Positions 44,932 to 55,596 of a stretch of 64,000 nt of DNA are shown piece after piece. Each line of letters begins with the position of its first letter. Position 1 is the stretch's first letter. The stretch spans positions 19,932,036 through 19,996,035 of the forward strand of contig CM055092.1 in assembly GCA_029204225.1 (NCBI GenBank). The letters run 5' to 3'. Made by a program: the position numbers and the translations under genes. Under the pieces are notes generated by a model that did no database searches, was not told the origin of the DNA, and was given only the letters and a program-made list of their open reading frames with translations. The stretch is from Diphasiastrum complanatum. Taxonomy: Eukaryota; Streptophyta; Lycopodiopsida; Lycopodiales; Lycopodiaceae.

Positions 44932-45835
44932 TGTTGGAAAGAAGGAATGCAATAATGACAAGTTGAAGACTATGGCGACTTATCGAACTAAAGCCCTCTT
45001 TGCTAACACCTATCAATATTGAACAAAATATAATGACAGATGTCACGTTCAATCTTATTGTGACCAACTTTGAAATCGTGAGCACTGTAGTGATTTCATA
45101 GCCAAACAATGAAGTATTGAATTATCACACAAAACAATAAGAGATGATCACTTACAAAACAATCATAGAGATGCATACATCCTGACATAATACTAAACAC
45201 AATAAAAGGAGTAGATTGATTCAGCATGTGGCATGTACAAAATCAGATGATGATGAGCACAAGAAAATTGCAAATAGAATCTATGTACTCTAAGCTATCT
45301 CTGAGTAGCTGTAAACTCTATCTGATTGCACTTCCACTGATAAGCAGTAAGCGCGAGTTACAATACTTTAATGAACTTTGAAAGAAAAATTGTGCTAGAA
45401 AGCTGAGCAAGAGTTGGAGTTGTGTTTGATGATCAACTATTTATACTAAAGCAATTGATGCATGTCCAGTAGGATACCTATTAGGTCGCAAATTGCAATA
45501 GACAGTTGACCATGATGAACTGGCATCCATACAATTAGGACTTCGCAAAAATTTACTTGCTAATCAGTTAGGGCAAGTCTATAGCTTCAATTCAAGTGGA
45601 GCAATAATTGTCTTTTCTCGACATGGCTGAAGTGGCCAAAGTCTTTGACTTTCATCGGGGACATCTATATGTTGGAAGATGTCCGATATGTCGGAGCCAC
45701 CCGTGAGCGATTCCTGAGTATTTATGTAGACTGTGTAGAAACACGAAGAAAAGTACACAAATGGATCATAAGTGGATGAAGATTAAAAGATGAGCCACTT
45801 CGAAGAGTAATCCAACAAGCTAGAATAATCTAACA
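44932..45835 (-). repeat. complete LTR-B, 3' LTR (904 bp)
   Basis: Plus-strand ends TGTTGGAAAG and AATCTAACA give TGTT/AACA termini. The polypurine tract TTAAGGGAGGG lies just upstream on the minus strand (45,836-45,846). A minus-strand TATAAATAG is near 45,440. This is the reference for the fragments at 11,013, 12,470, 15,340 and 17,690. It cuts into the copia RT to its left, a second insertion event at this spot. Confidence 0.8.
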
Positions 45836-47600
45836 CCCTCCCTTAATCTAAATATGCTTTGACTTTCAAACTTAGTTCTGCACAAAATTTTGTGTGTGTA
45901 TCCAAGCTTAATGCTTTAGTAAAAGTATCTGTTGTCATATCTTATGTTCATCGAGAGTACGACAACTCAACCTCTCTATTGATAACTTTGCTTCTAACAT
46001 AGTAATACTTAATTTCAATGTGTCCTAGAATGGCATCTAGGGTTGGATGATAAAGCAATAGCACTTCGATTATCACACAATAAAGTTGTCGGAGCATATT
46101 GATTTCGATTGATATCTGAAAGTAAGTTTCTCAGCCACTGCTTCATTTGTAGCTTGAGAGGCTGAGATATACTCTAATTCAGTAGAAGATAGAGCAATCA
46201 AAGTTTGCTTGCGATTGTTTCATGAAATAGGACCATTGTTGAGGAAGAATGTAAATTCAGAAGTGGATTTACAAGTGTCTACATCTCCTGCCCAACTTTC
46301 ATCTAAATGACCACTAAGAATATTCCATAACAAATGCAGAGGTCTATAGTAGCTCAAAGATATCTCAAAACTCTAATAAAAGCCTGTCAATGTGTAATAC
46401 ACGGATTGGTCATAAATTGAGTTAAGAAACTGACTGCAAAAGCTATTACATAAGAGATCCTATTATAATATGATAACGATACTCATGCATCTGCTTCTTC
46501 TCTTCGATTGTTCGGGGCCAATGGTTCTTCGACATCTTGAGTCCTCACTTCATCGGTGAGAGAGATATTTGCATTTCATTAGATTATATCTGATTAAAAC
46601 ATTGTGAATGTATCTTTGCTGAGTACTGTAAATCAACTTCTGCTTTTTATATCAATGCTGCCTTGACTTGAAGTAGACATTCAAATTTGAAGTGCTTCGT
46701 TTATAGCCATGATCGATAAGCAAAGTATTGAACCTTTGAAACCATGCTTGAGTAGACTGCTTCAAGCCATAAACTGCTTTATGGAGTTTACAAACATGAT
46801 TGTGTTTACCTTCGATATTCTAACCTGTAGGTTGCACCATGTGAAAGTCCTCTTCAATAACTCCATTAAGATATGTTGTCTATACATCCATTTGATGTAT
46901 TTCCAAATCTACTACAATAGCAAATGACAATAGAATTCTGAAATAACAACTGGACTGAAGGTCTCAGTGTAGTCGACATTGTATACTTGACAAAATCCTC
47001 TGATGACAAGTTGAGTCTTTATTCAATCGATACTTCCAGCTCTCTTGTACTTGATTTTGAATAACCATTTGCAATCAACTACATTTTCTGCTGGCAGGTA
47101 ATTCGACATTAGTCTAAGTCTAGTCCTTGATAAGAGACGAATACTCTTTATCCATAGCTTCTTTCCATAGATTGGAATCAGCTGACTAAGTGCCTCTTCA
47201 TCGACAGTCGTCGACTCTTGAACAAGGTAAGCTGCAGACTCGTCGATATACCTGATAGATGGTCTGCTTTATCTTGTCGATCTTCTGGGTAGTGGTCAAT
47301 GTTGATTATCTTCATCATGTTGTAGTCGCTGAACTACAAGCTCATCATCTTTGGATTCATAGACAAGCTTGGACCTTCAATAGGAATAGTCTAATTTTGA
47401 ACTGGAAAGTTTGATAATTCGGTAGAGTCCAATAGTTCGGCTATGTGAGCTTTGCCCTTACCTTTGAGGTCGATAAACTGATCTTCGACAAAGATGACAT
47501 CCCGGACTAGTAAATATCTTTGACTCGACAAGATCATACAACTTATAAGCTTTATCTGAAGTAGTGTAGCTTGTTGGTTTTGTACGGACAACAATAGTAC
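45836..47600 (-). pseudogene. copia pol of the LTR-B element
   Basis: Heavily decayed. From 47,600 leftward: YLLVRDVIFVEDQFIDLKGK (integrase tail), VDCKWLFKIKYK, VIRGFCQVYNVDYTETFSPV (RT), CNLQVRISKVNTIMFVNSIK (where the YGLKQ region should be), and near 46,150 the RNase H region corresponding to 11,710-11,900. Many stops and frameshifts. The YVDD box is not readable. Truncated at about 47,600, where a plus-strand LTR piece begins. Confidence 0.75.
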
Positions 47601-47637
47601 TTTATCATTTCATTCAAGTTTCATCAAGTACTATTAG

Positions 47638-47762
47638 TATTTGCATCTCATTTTGTGTGTAGATGCTAATTTTTCTACATTGATGAGATTGGTAGTGTAT
47701 TTCTCTTTCTAACCAAAGATCTTTCAAGTGGATTGGATCTTAATGATCTGAAATCCTTCACA
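47638..47762 (+). repeat. LTR fragment of the non-autonomous element family, opposite strand
   Basis: Reads GTTTGCATCTCATTTTGT-like sequence to AATGATCTGAAATCCTTCACA, the same end as the 38,970-39,623 LTR but on the plus strand. It is the last ~125 bp only, followed by a primer site and leader to about 48,010. Confidence 0.8.
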
Positions 47763-47774
47763 TGGTATCAGAGC
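47763..47774 (+). other. primer-binding site
   Basis: Exact TGGTATCAGAGC right after the LTR end CTTCACA. The leader beyond it parallels the leader at 43,600-43,790 of the complete element. Confidence 0.88.
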
Positions 47775-48024
47775 TTGTGTTTCAGGTTATGAAGGAGGAA
47801 TTCAAATCTATCAATGATTGGTGAAGATATCAAGGCTAGAGCATGCTCGAGGGGATTCTACACCAAAATTGAGTTTTTTGCTTTTGTAGATTGGATCTTT
47901 TGTAGATCAAAATACTATATAGGTTTTCAAACTTGATCAATTCCGATTTTTGATTTCACATAGTAGATCTGGCCAATTTTTGGATCGTTAGATCAGCCTA
48001 AGTGGTGGCTATTAGATTGCATAA

Positions 48025-50480
48025 TCAAAATTTCAGCATTTGCATTTCGATCTCATTGATTGAAGTTGATACAGATGAATTGAAAGTGGTTGGCAAGGAT
48101 TGTGGCCAAAAAGCCTCTTGGCTATACATTGATCTTGATAACATTTTTTCTTTGGAAAGATATTCGACAAGTTTCGTGGTTTCCACCACACATGCATCAT
48201 TGTGATCCTTGTATTTTGGAAACTTCTGGCTCATGAACTGCCAATAATCGATAATGGACATTATTCCTTTCATTTCATCTGGATCTAGATCCTTCGTGGA
48301 TGCTAGAAAGATGGCTTCATCTTCTGAAGGTACACGCTGCAACAGTTTGAAAGGTTCACTCCATGCGTTGTCTCCATCATTACAATAGTATTTCCATTGC
48401 ATGGTTGGCTCACCATTCATCATTTGAAAACAAAAATAGTGAGAATTGTTGTGTCCTTCTACTCCGTCATTTCCTTGAGCAATACAAGGATCTATATATT
48501 GTTTCTAATCTACCATTCATTCCAGTATTTCTACTTCAGTGCTTTCGATACGACCACCACCTATCTTTTCACCAATTCGTGCTAGCATATTTGGCATTGT
48601 GTGAACTGATTTGGACTTCAAAGCCTTGGATATGACACTAAAAACCTGATCTATGTCTTCATGTGTGTGGCCAGCCAAAAGAAATCCCATTTCTATCTTT
48701 TGGAAGATGTTATGTGCCGCTAACATACAACAAAGACCAAAAATAAATTTGTTCTTGTCCTCCCTCCAACAATTGTCAGCTTGAATACATAAGATCAGAG
48801 GTAAGTTACCACGTGATGCTTGTACCTTTCTTATTGCTCGCATTATTGATGTGGCAACTTGATTGCTATCATGAGCATGCAAGGTATCAATCCAAACATC
48901 ACAAAGCAACTTGAATCCATTAACCAATACCCCACAAACATGTGTTTTCAAAAATCAAATCCCCTCTAATCTAGGAGGAGTCTTATTGATACGGGGTAAT
49001 GTTGTTGCCAATCCATCATTGATAAGACACAAGGACTGTTCAAGATGGTATCTTGACTCTTCTTTCCACTATGCATACAATTTTCTAGAATTGAAAACAT
49101 GATGTAGATGATGACCTCTCAGTGTAATACAGTGATCACACATCCTAATGTCAAGAGTTATCTCTATTGCATTTTTAAGGTTGTCACATGTTTTGCATTT
49201 GGACATTCTTTGTCTTGTTGGAGTCTTGACCTGTACAAACTCTTGTTTCCACATCTTGTAGAGTGTGGATCTTGAAACTTCAAAAATACATGCGTCTTTA
49301 AGTTTTGTATTTATAGTTTTGAAGATGTCATGTTTATGCATGTCGAGTGGGAGATGATGTTCGTAAATAACAGCGCCATCTTTTGATTTATGTTGCAGAT
49401 GTGGTTGAGTCAATGCATGCTTTTCCAAAATCCAATGCATTATGGCCAACCCTTTTGAAGAATGTCCACGTTGCTTGAATGTGCTGGTGTTTCCATGAAA
49501 CTTGTACACAATGGAATAAGGTGCCTCAACAATTACTTGTCAAAACATTCCATGGGAGATTCCCAATAGATTCTGATATGCTTTTATGTAGATAGCTTTA
49601 CCATCCAATGTAGGTTTGAAACACAATTCGGGTTCCTCCAAAATATCAAACTTTGCATCTGACTTTTCTCATCTATGAAAAAACATTTGAACATCTGCAA
49701 TAATTGATTATGCTTGTCAGCTCCTTGTTTTCTCCACACACCTAGTCGCAAGCCTTCACATTCTTTGTAGGTAATTTGTCGAATGCACAACTTACCACAA
49801 CATTGTTGCATCAATGTTTCCCTTATATTTTTTGATGATAAAACATATTCTGCCTTTTTTGGTGCAACATAAGCAAGCACACATTTTCCTTTGAGACTAT
49901 GAGTAGTTCTAAAGGATGTTGAATCTACTTGAGGATCTCTTTGTAGATCTTCCAAAAGTTCATCTGCTTGTGACCATCTTAATTTTGCAAGATCGTTTGT
50001 CATATTAACATCATGTAATATGTTGCATGTGTAATCATGTTCATCAAAATCAAATTTCAAAAAATCTGAATTACGTCAAGTGGATGCATTTGCACTTGCA
50101 AAAATTGACCACTTCGGTGTACGCTTTGTTTGAATGCTGATTTCATAATGACGTCTTTTATTTTTGTTGTTATCAAGAGCCTCTCCAACATCCTCCACAC
50201 TTGTAAGAATATCCAAGTTATATACTGATGCAGATATATTAGTGCAAGTGACCACATCCTTAACATCTGTGAAGATATCCGAATTATAGCTACTTGTTCT
50301 TGACATATTGCGATCATGAAAAATATCTTCATTTCCTGTCAAGATATCCCAGTTATAGTTACTTGATCTTGACATATTACGACCTTGAGAAATATCTTCG
50401 ATTTCTATCAAGATATTCGAGTTATAGTTACTTGATATTGTTGTATTGCAATCATTGGATTTGTTACGTAAAGCACTCAC
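48025..50480 (-). pseudogene. DUF7869-like (transposase-like) protein
   Basis: The minus strand encodes one long protein of about 800 residues, broken by five stops and one frameshift. Order: a repetitive N-terminus, a central part (CVLAYVAPKKAEYVLSSKNI, YKECEGLRLGVWRKQGADKH), a Cys pair CKTCDNLKNAI near 49,195 with HHLHHVFNSRKLYA after it, a segment HVCGVLVNGFKLLCDVWID, then the hallmark LILCIQADNCWREDKNKFIF and GFLLAGHTHEDIDQVFSVIS (about 48,790-48,645). The QADN..KNK and GHTHEDID pair is typical of the DUF7869 family, seen in diverse eukaryotes; I judge the acidic residues to be RNase H-fold-like, as in DDE transposases, which is inference. A tail follows (MQWKYYCNDGDNAWSEPFKL). No terminal repeats were found. 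Confidence 0.65.
50180..50450 (-). repeat. about four 66-nt (22-residue) repeats in the DUF7869-like N-terminus
   Basis: Units of the type NYNWDILTGNEDIFHDRNMS recur four times with decreasing similarity (for example SYNSDIFTDVKDVV and VYNLDILTSVEDVG). At DNA level ATAGTTACTTGAT phrases step by about 66 nt. The repeat keeps frame. Confidence 0.7.
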
Positions 50481-50493
50481 TTAATGGTTCATG

Positions 50494-51960
50494 TGCCGCT
50501 TTGCGCTAACTGAAAAGTGAAGGGCATGTCATTGCTGAATGTCCTCAGCCACAACAATTGCGCTCTAAACCAAGGTTTGTAAACTCACTTGGAGAAGACT
50601 CTCGGCCATCTAAAACTAACACTGACATGATAATTCAGAGGATAGAAGTAGAGTCTAAAACATTAGATCAAGACCATCAATGGCCATATTTAGATGTAGA
50701 GATAAATAAAGTAACTACTAGAAGTAGTAAAGATTCTTTAACTCTTGAAGAACACGAAAAATGTGACACAAAAAGTGGAGGTCGTAGAACAGTCAGTATG
50801 ATTCCTAATCGTAAAGAATTAGACCTTGATAGGCCTACTGAAAAACATTATGATGTTGATATTAGTTCAAAAGCTAAAGAGCTTTTAGACGAAGAAACTA
50901 GAAAAGTTAAAAAAGTAACATTTTCAGATCCAGTCATAAGTAACGAGATATCTAGAGATCCATCATCACTTAGAAACCATTCTTATGATATAGTAGAAGA
51001 CCTTGTCTCTAGAATGCCCAGTATAACTTTTAAATAGTTATTAGACGATAATCAATATTACAAGAAATAAATTAGCAATTTTTGCAAAGTAAAAAAAAAA
51101 GAAGCAAAGTTACCATTAGTCAACGTAGGATTAGCTAATTACGGTGATGAAGGTCAACCCGAGATTCAGGTAGTAATCAATGGCTGCACCTTAGATAGTG
51201 TACCCATAGATTCTGGATCTAGCGTAAACATAATGACTGAAGAAACAACATATGATTTAGGCATTCATCATAGAATAGCACCCACCTTAAGACATTTATA
51301 CCAGGCCGATGTCATAATCCATTGGAAGAAGAAAGAGATTACCTTCAGAGACCAGATGGAAACATCGATGGGGAAAAGTCACAAAAGAATTACTATATAA
51401 TGGGAAAAGGATAAGTACGAAGGTGAGACACCTACATCATCCTTGAGCTCTACTTCAGAGGATGAAGGGCTTCAGTCCGTAAGGACTGAGGAAGGGGAGA
51501 GGTTTGTCACACTAAGTATACCTGCATATAGTAATGGAGTAGAATATGTAGATAGAGGAGATTGTGGAGTTCCAGAGACTAGTGCTATCATAGGAGATCA
51601 GACTATAGATATAATACTAATACACTCAGGATCCAGTATCAACTTAATAACATAAACAATGGTTAGGGAATTAGGACTAGAAAAATAGATTTAGCCTATC
51701 ACTTACCATGAAATCCATTTAGCAGACGTATTCAAATGTATTCCAGTAGGGGAGCTAAAAGGTATTAGCGTAGTTATAGAGACAAAGATATTTGTTATGA
51801 ATTTCTTTGTCATAAACCCAGTAGATACACCACCTTATTCAATATTATTTGGAAGACCATGGCTATATCAAGCCGATGCTATTTTAAATTGGTCTACCAA
51901 ATAGATATTTTTTCCAGACATTCTCACAGCCACTCCAATAGGGGGTCACCTTTTGAGATG
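50494..51960 (+). pseudogene. gypsy element 1: Gag end and two protease-like domains
   Basis: Starts inside a zinc knuckle (..VKGHVIAECPQPQQLRSKPR), the same as 61,745 in element 2. A charged linker follows (NRKELDLDRPTEKHYDVDIS, KVKKVTFSDPVISNE). The first aspartic-protease domain (about 51,150-51,370) has LDSVPIDSGSSVNIMTEETT but then jumps to LYQADVIIHWKKKEITF, losing its middle. The second (about 51,560-51,910) has IDIILIHSGSSINLIT, with the catalytic Asp changed to His, followed by a full flap and LFGRPWLYQADAILNWSTK. Several TAG stops occur where Gln or Trp is expected. Upstream Gag is missing. Confidence 0.8.
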
Positions 51961-52229
51961 GTGTGAGGAGTTAGCTAGACCTGCTGAATACTAAATCAAT
52001 TTCATAGAATGCTATGAGATTGACGAGGATGAGGAAATACCAACAACATTCGAGTCAAGGGAAGTTCTGGGTGGAACTAGAGCAAGCCTGACCAAAGCGA
52101 TGGTAGATAAAACATATTATGTAGAAATAGAAATTAATAAAGGTAAAATTTTGAATTTATATAACACCAATCAAACTAGGAACGTGAAGAGTATATATTA
52201 CTTCTTAAAAAATAACAAAACGTATTTGC

Positions 52230-53520
52230 TCGGTCAATGGATGATTTAATAGGAATACCAGTTAATTGGGACGAATATAGAATAGATCTTATTCATTGAA
52301 TCCAAAGTACTCCTTGTTAGTTAAAGACGAATTAGATAGATGTCTTAGAGCGGGTATTATATATCATGTTCTAAGCAGTGAGTGGGTGTCACCAATAGTT
52401 ATAGTACCTAAGAAGAAGACAGGCAAGATTAGAGTTTGCCAAGATTTTAGGAAACTAAATGCTGCTACAGCAAAGAATTATCATCCTCTGTAGTATACAG
52501 ATACTATTCTTGACCAGGTAGCTAGTCATGAACATTATAGCTTTTTAGATGGATTCTCAGGTTATAACCGAGTTTTCATAAAGGAGGAAGAAAGACCCAA
52601 GACCACTTTCACCATTGATTGGGGGACGTACGCGTATACGCAAATGCCCTTTGGTCTTTATAATGCACCTGCCACATTCCAATGTATGATGACAAATATT
52701 TCTCAAAATTTTTTAAGTTTTTAGAAATTTTCATGGATGACTTTTGTGTCTATCCATCAACTAGAGACCATTTACATGCATTAGAGGAAACATTGAGAAT
52801 ATGTCAAGAGACATCTCTTAATTGCGTCCAGCTAAGTGTTACTTCGGGATGAGGGAAGGCATCCTGTTAGGACATAAAATTTTGAGGGACTGTATACAAG
52901 CCGATCGAAAAGTAAAAAAGATTTCAAAGTTATTAGAACCAACGAATCTACAAGAGCTTAGAGGTTTTCTAGGACACGTAGGTTATTATCATAGTATAAT
53001 TAAGACTATGCCATAGTAGTAACTCCTTTAACAAGTTTATTAAAAAGTTCTGTTGAGTAGCATTGGTCACAAGACCATCAGCAAGCTTTTGATCAATTGA
53101 AATAGTCATTAGCAGAAGGCACTAGAGTTAGACCTCCAAATTGGGCTAAAAAGTTCCATGTATATGTAGATACGGCATCGTTTGCAATAGGTGTAGTGCT
53201 TAGTCAGGAAGATGACCAAAATATAGATTACCCAATTTATTATGCGGGTAGGCAACTCGTTGCACTTTGAATGATTTATTTAGTAAATGAATTTAGACAT
53301 TATCTTTTAGGATGCCCTTTCGTTTTTCATGTAGATCACTACGCATTGAATAAACCTGATCTTTTGGGTAGGGTAGCTAGATGGGTATTATTATTAGATG
53401 AGTTTAATTATGAAGTAGAATTAAGAAGAGACAAGGATCATCAAAATGCTGATTATATATCCCGCCTCCAAATGAAAAATCAGTTTGAACCCATTTTTGA
53501 TGAATTTTTAGATGAACATA
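52230..53520 (+). pseudogene. gypsy element 1: reverse transcriptase and RNase H
   Basis: RT: LLVKDELDRCLRAGIIYHVL, SEWVSPIVIVPKKKTGKIRV, HYSFLDGFSGYNRVFIKEEE, TQMPFGLYNAPATFQCMM, catalytic IFMDDFCVY, CYFGMREGILLGHKIL. RNase H: KKFHVYVDTASFAIGVVLSQ, IDYPIYYAGRQLVAL, NEFRHYLLGCPFVFHVDHYA and LRRDKDHQNADYISRL. Stops at 52,278, near 52,493, in the palm, at 52,820 and at 53,267. The RNase H carries DT where other elements have DAS. The same segment is deleted from element 2. Confidence 0.9.
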
Positions 53521-53629
53521 TAATGCGTATCCAATCGGAAACATCAATTTATATGGAATTATTAACTTTTTACAGGACCAAATTTATCCTGAACATTTTA
53601 ATAAACAACAAAAAACTATTTTTCTTTCA

Positions 53630-54781
53630 AAAGTAGGATCTTATACGATTGTAAATAGAATATTGTATAAGTTAGGAGCTGACAATAGTCTTTGCCGATG
53701 TTTAGAACCAACCGAGACGACCGTTGTAATAAGTGCATTGCATGAGGAAGATTCGGGGGGCTACTATGCTCTTAAAAACATTGCAAATTTTTTTTTTAAT
53801 GCTAAATATTGGTGGCATACTGTCTATAGAGATGTCAAATTGTTCATTCAAAGATGTGATGTATGTCAGAGGATGGGGAAACCCAGCTTCGCGACACATT
53901 GGCCGCTTATTCCAATTATTCTCTTAGCACTTTTTGAGAAGTGGGAGATAGCTTTTGTAGGGCCTATCAAACCAATCACGAGTAAAACTCGTCATCATTA
54001 CATTCTCGTTGCCATGGACTATGCTACCAAGATGGTAGAGGCTGAAGCCACAATTAAGAACGATGCTTAGACTGTAGCAAAGTTTTTATTCCAAAACATT
54101 ATTACGCGATATGGATGTCCCTTATAACTCGTTAGCAATAGGGGAACCCATTTCCTTAATCAGACCATCAAGGCCATGTTGTCATATTTTTCCATTACTC
54201 CATATAATCCAAAAGCGAATGGGCTTACGGAGTGGGCAAACATAATTTTGTGTAGAATTTTAGATAAAGTAATGAAAACACATTCTTCTGATTGGGATCA
54301 TAAGTCACCATCTATCTTATGGGCATACAAAACTACTGAAAATATTGCAACTAGGCAGACCCCATACTATCTTGTGTATGGAATGCATCCCATACTACCA
54401 ATAGAATTCGAAGTTTCAACGATTCGCATTAGTAATGAAGAGAGAATGGATGAACACGATAGTCTCCGGGAGCGGATGATATCTTTGACACAATTGGAGG
54501 AGGATCGTCGTCTTTCATTAATTGAGACTGAATGAGTTCAGAATAAAAGAAAAGAAATTTTTGACCAATCCATTAAGAAAATAAAAATTAAACGAGGGGA
54601 CTACGTGCCTTTGTATGATAACAAACACCTGTTGTTTCCTTGGAAATTACATACAAGATGGATGGGACCGTATAAAGTCAGAGAAATTTTTAATAATGGA
54701 TCACTTCAGTTAGCCGATCTTCAAAGACATTTACTTGATACTCGAGTAAATGGCTCAAGGGTGAAGTGCTACTATGACTAA
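53630..54781 (+). pseudogene. gypsy element 1: integrase
   Basis: Zinc-binding domain: ALHEEDSGGYYALKNI, then C..C in IQRCDVCQRMGK. Core: WEIAFVGPIKPI (catalytic Asp replaced by Ala), LVSNRGTHFLNQ (second Asp replaced by Asn), YNPKANGLTEWANIILC (Glu kept). Tail: WAYKTTENIATRQTPYYLVY, LPIEFEVSTIRISNEERMDE and the C-terminal GPYKVREIFNNGSLQLADLQ. Stops at 54,068 and elsewhere. The same element family at 62.3-63.5 kb keeps both Asp residues, so these are decay and not a lineage trait. No chromodomain. Confidence 0.92.
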
Positions 54782-55500
54782 TTTTCGCTGCTTTGGTCCA
54801 ATCGTTTACACCAAAGTTTGCGAAAAAGCCGACAGCTTCGTATCCTTCGCCCATATGTGTTGTAGCGAAATTTGCGACACTACTATTTTTGCTACATTTT
54901 TAGCAAAACTACTGAAACCTTCGCTTCATTGTTGATTACTCTATTTTTTGCGAAAAAGCTGACACCATATTTGAATATGGTAAATTAAGTAAATTCACCA
55001 TGTTTGGGACCACGGAAATTGCGACACTTCTACCGTCACATTTTTTGGGATTTTCCTTCATTCCATCTTTGACCTTCGGGAATTTGCAAAGAAAAAAAAA
55101 ATATAACATTTAGCCAGAATGTTGCACATCATTTTGCACATACATTTGTTTTCATCATGTTTTCATGTCACCAGTACAGTGGAAATATGCAAAAAACTTG
55201 AAACCTTTGCATATTTTGCCGATACATTTTTTGCCAATATATGTTCTCATACATTTTAACAAAGAAAATGACAGTCTTTGCTTCCAATATCTCGCATTGT
55301 TTCATAGATTGTGTATATTATTATTTTCGCAATTCAAAAATCACAAATATTGAGTTGAACTTTTGCGAACTAAGTGAAGCATTTGTGTATTTTGCTTATT
55401 TTTCATTTATTTATTTATTTTTTGTTTGTTTTTAGGACTAGATGCTTTATTATTGAGTATGTACCTTCAAAACGAAGGACACGCTTTCATTTAATATTAG
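54782..55500 (+). repeat. LTR-like segment between the two gypsy elements
   Basis: Begins after the integrase stop of element 1 and matches the sequence after the integrase of element 2 (63,532 onward): GCGACACTTCTAC, GGGATTTTCCTTCATTC, TTTGTGTATTTTGCTTAT and the exact shared phrase TTATTGAGTATGTACCTTC at about 55,450 and 63,970. Short GCGAAA/GCGACA phrases recur throughout. I see no clean TG/CA ends or primer site, and the two copies are well diverged. Confidence 0.55.
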
Positions 55501-55596
55501 TCTAATCTGCCGATATATCATCAATACACCAAAAACCTCAAACACTTTTGTTTTTTCGCTACCACTTTCCATCACTCTTGCTCTCTAATTTTTGAA

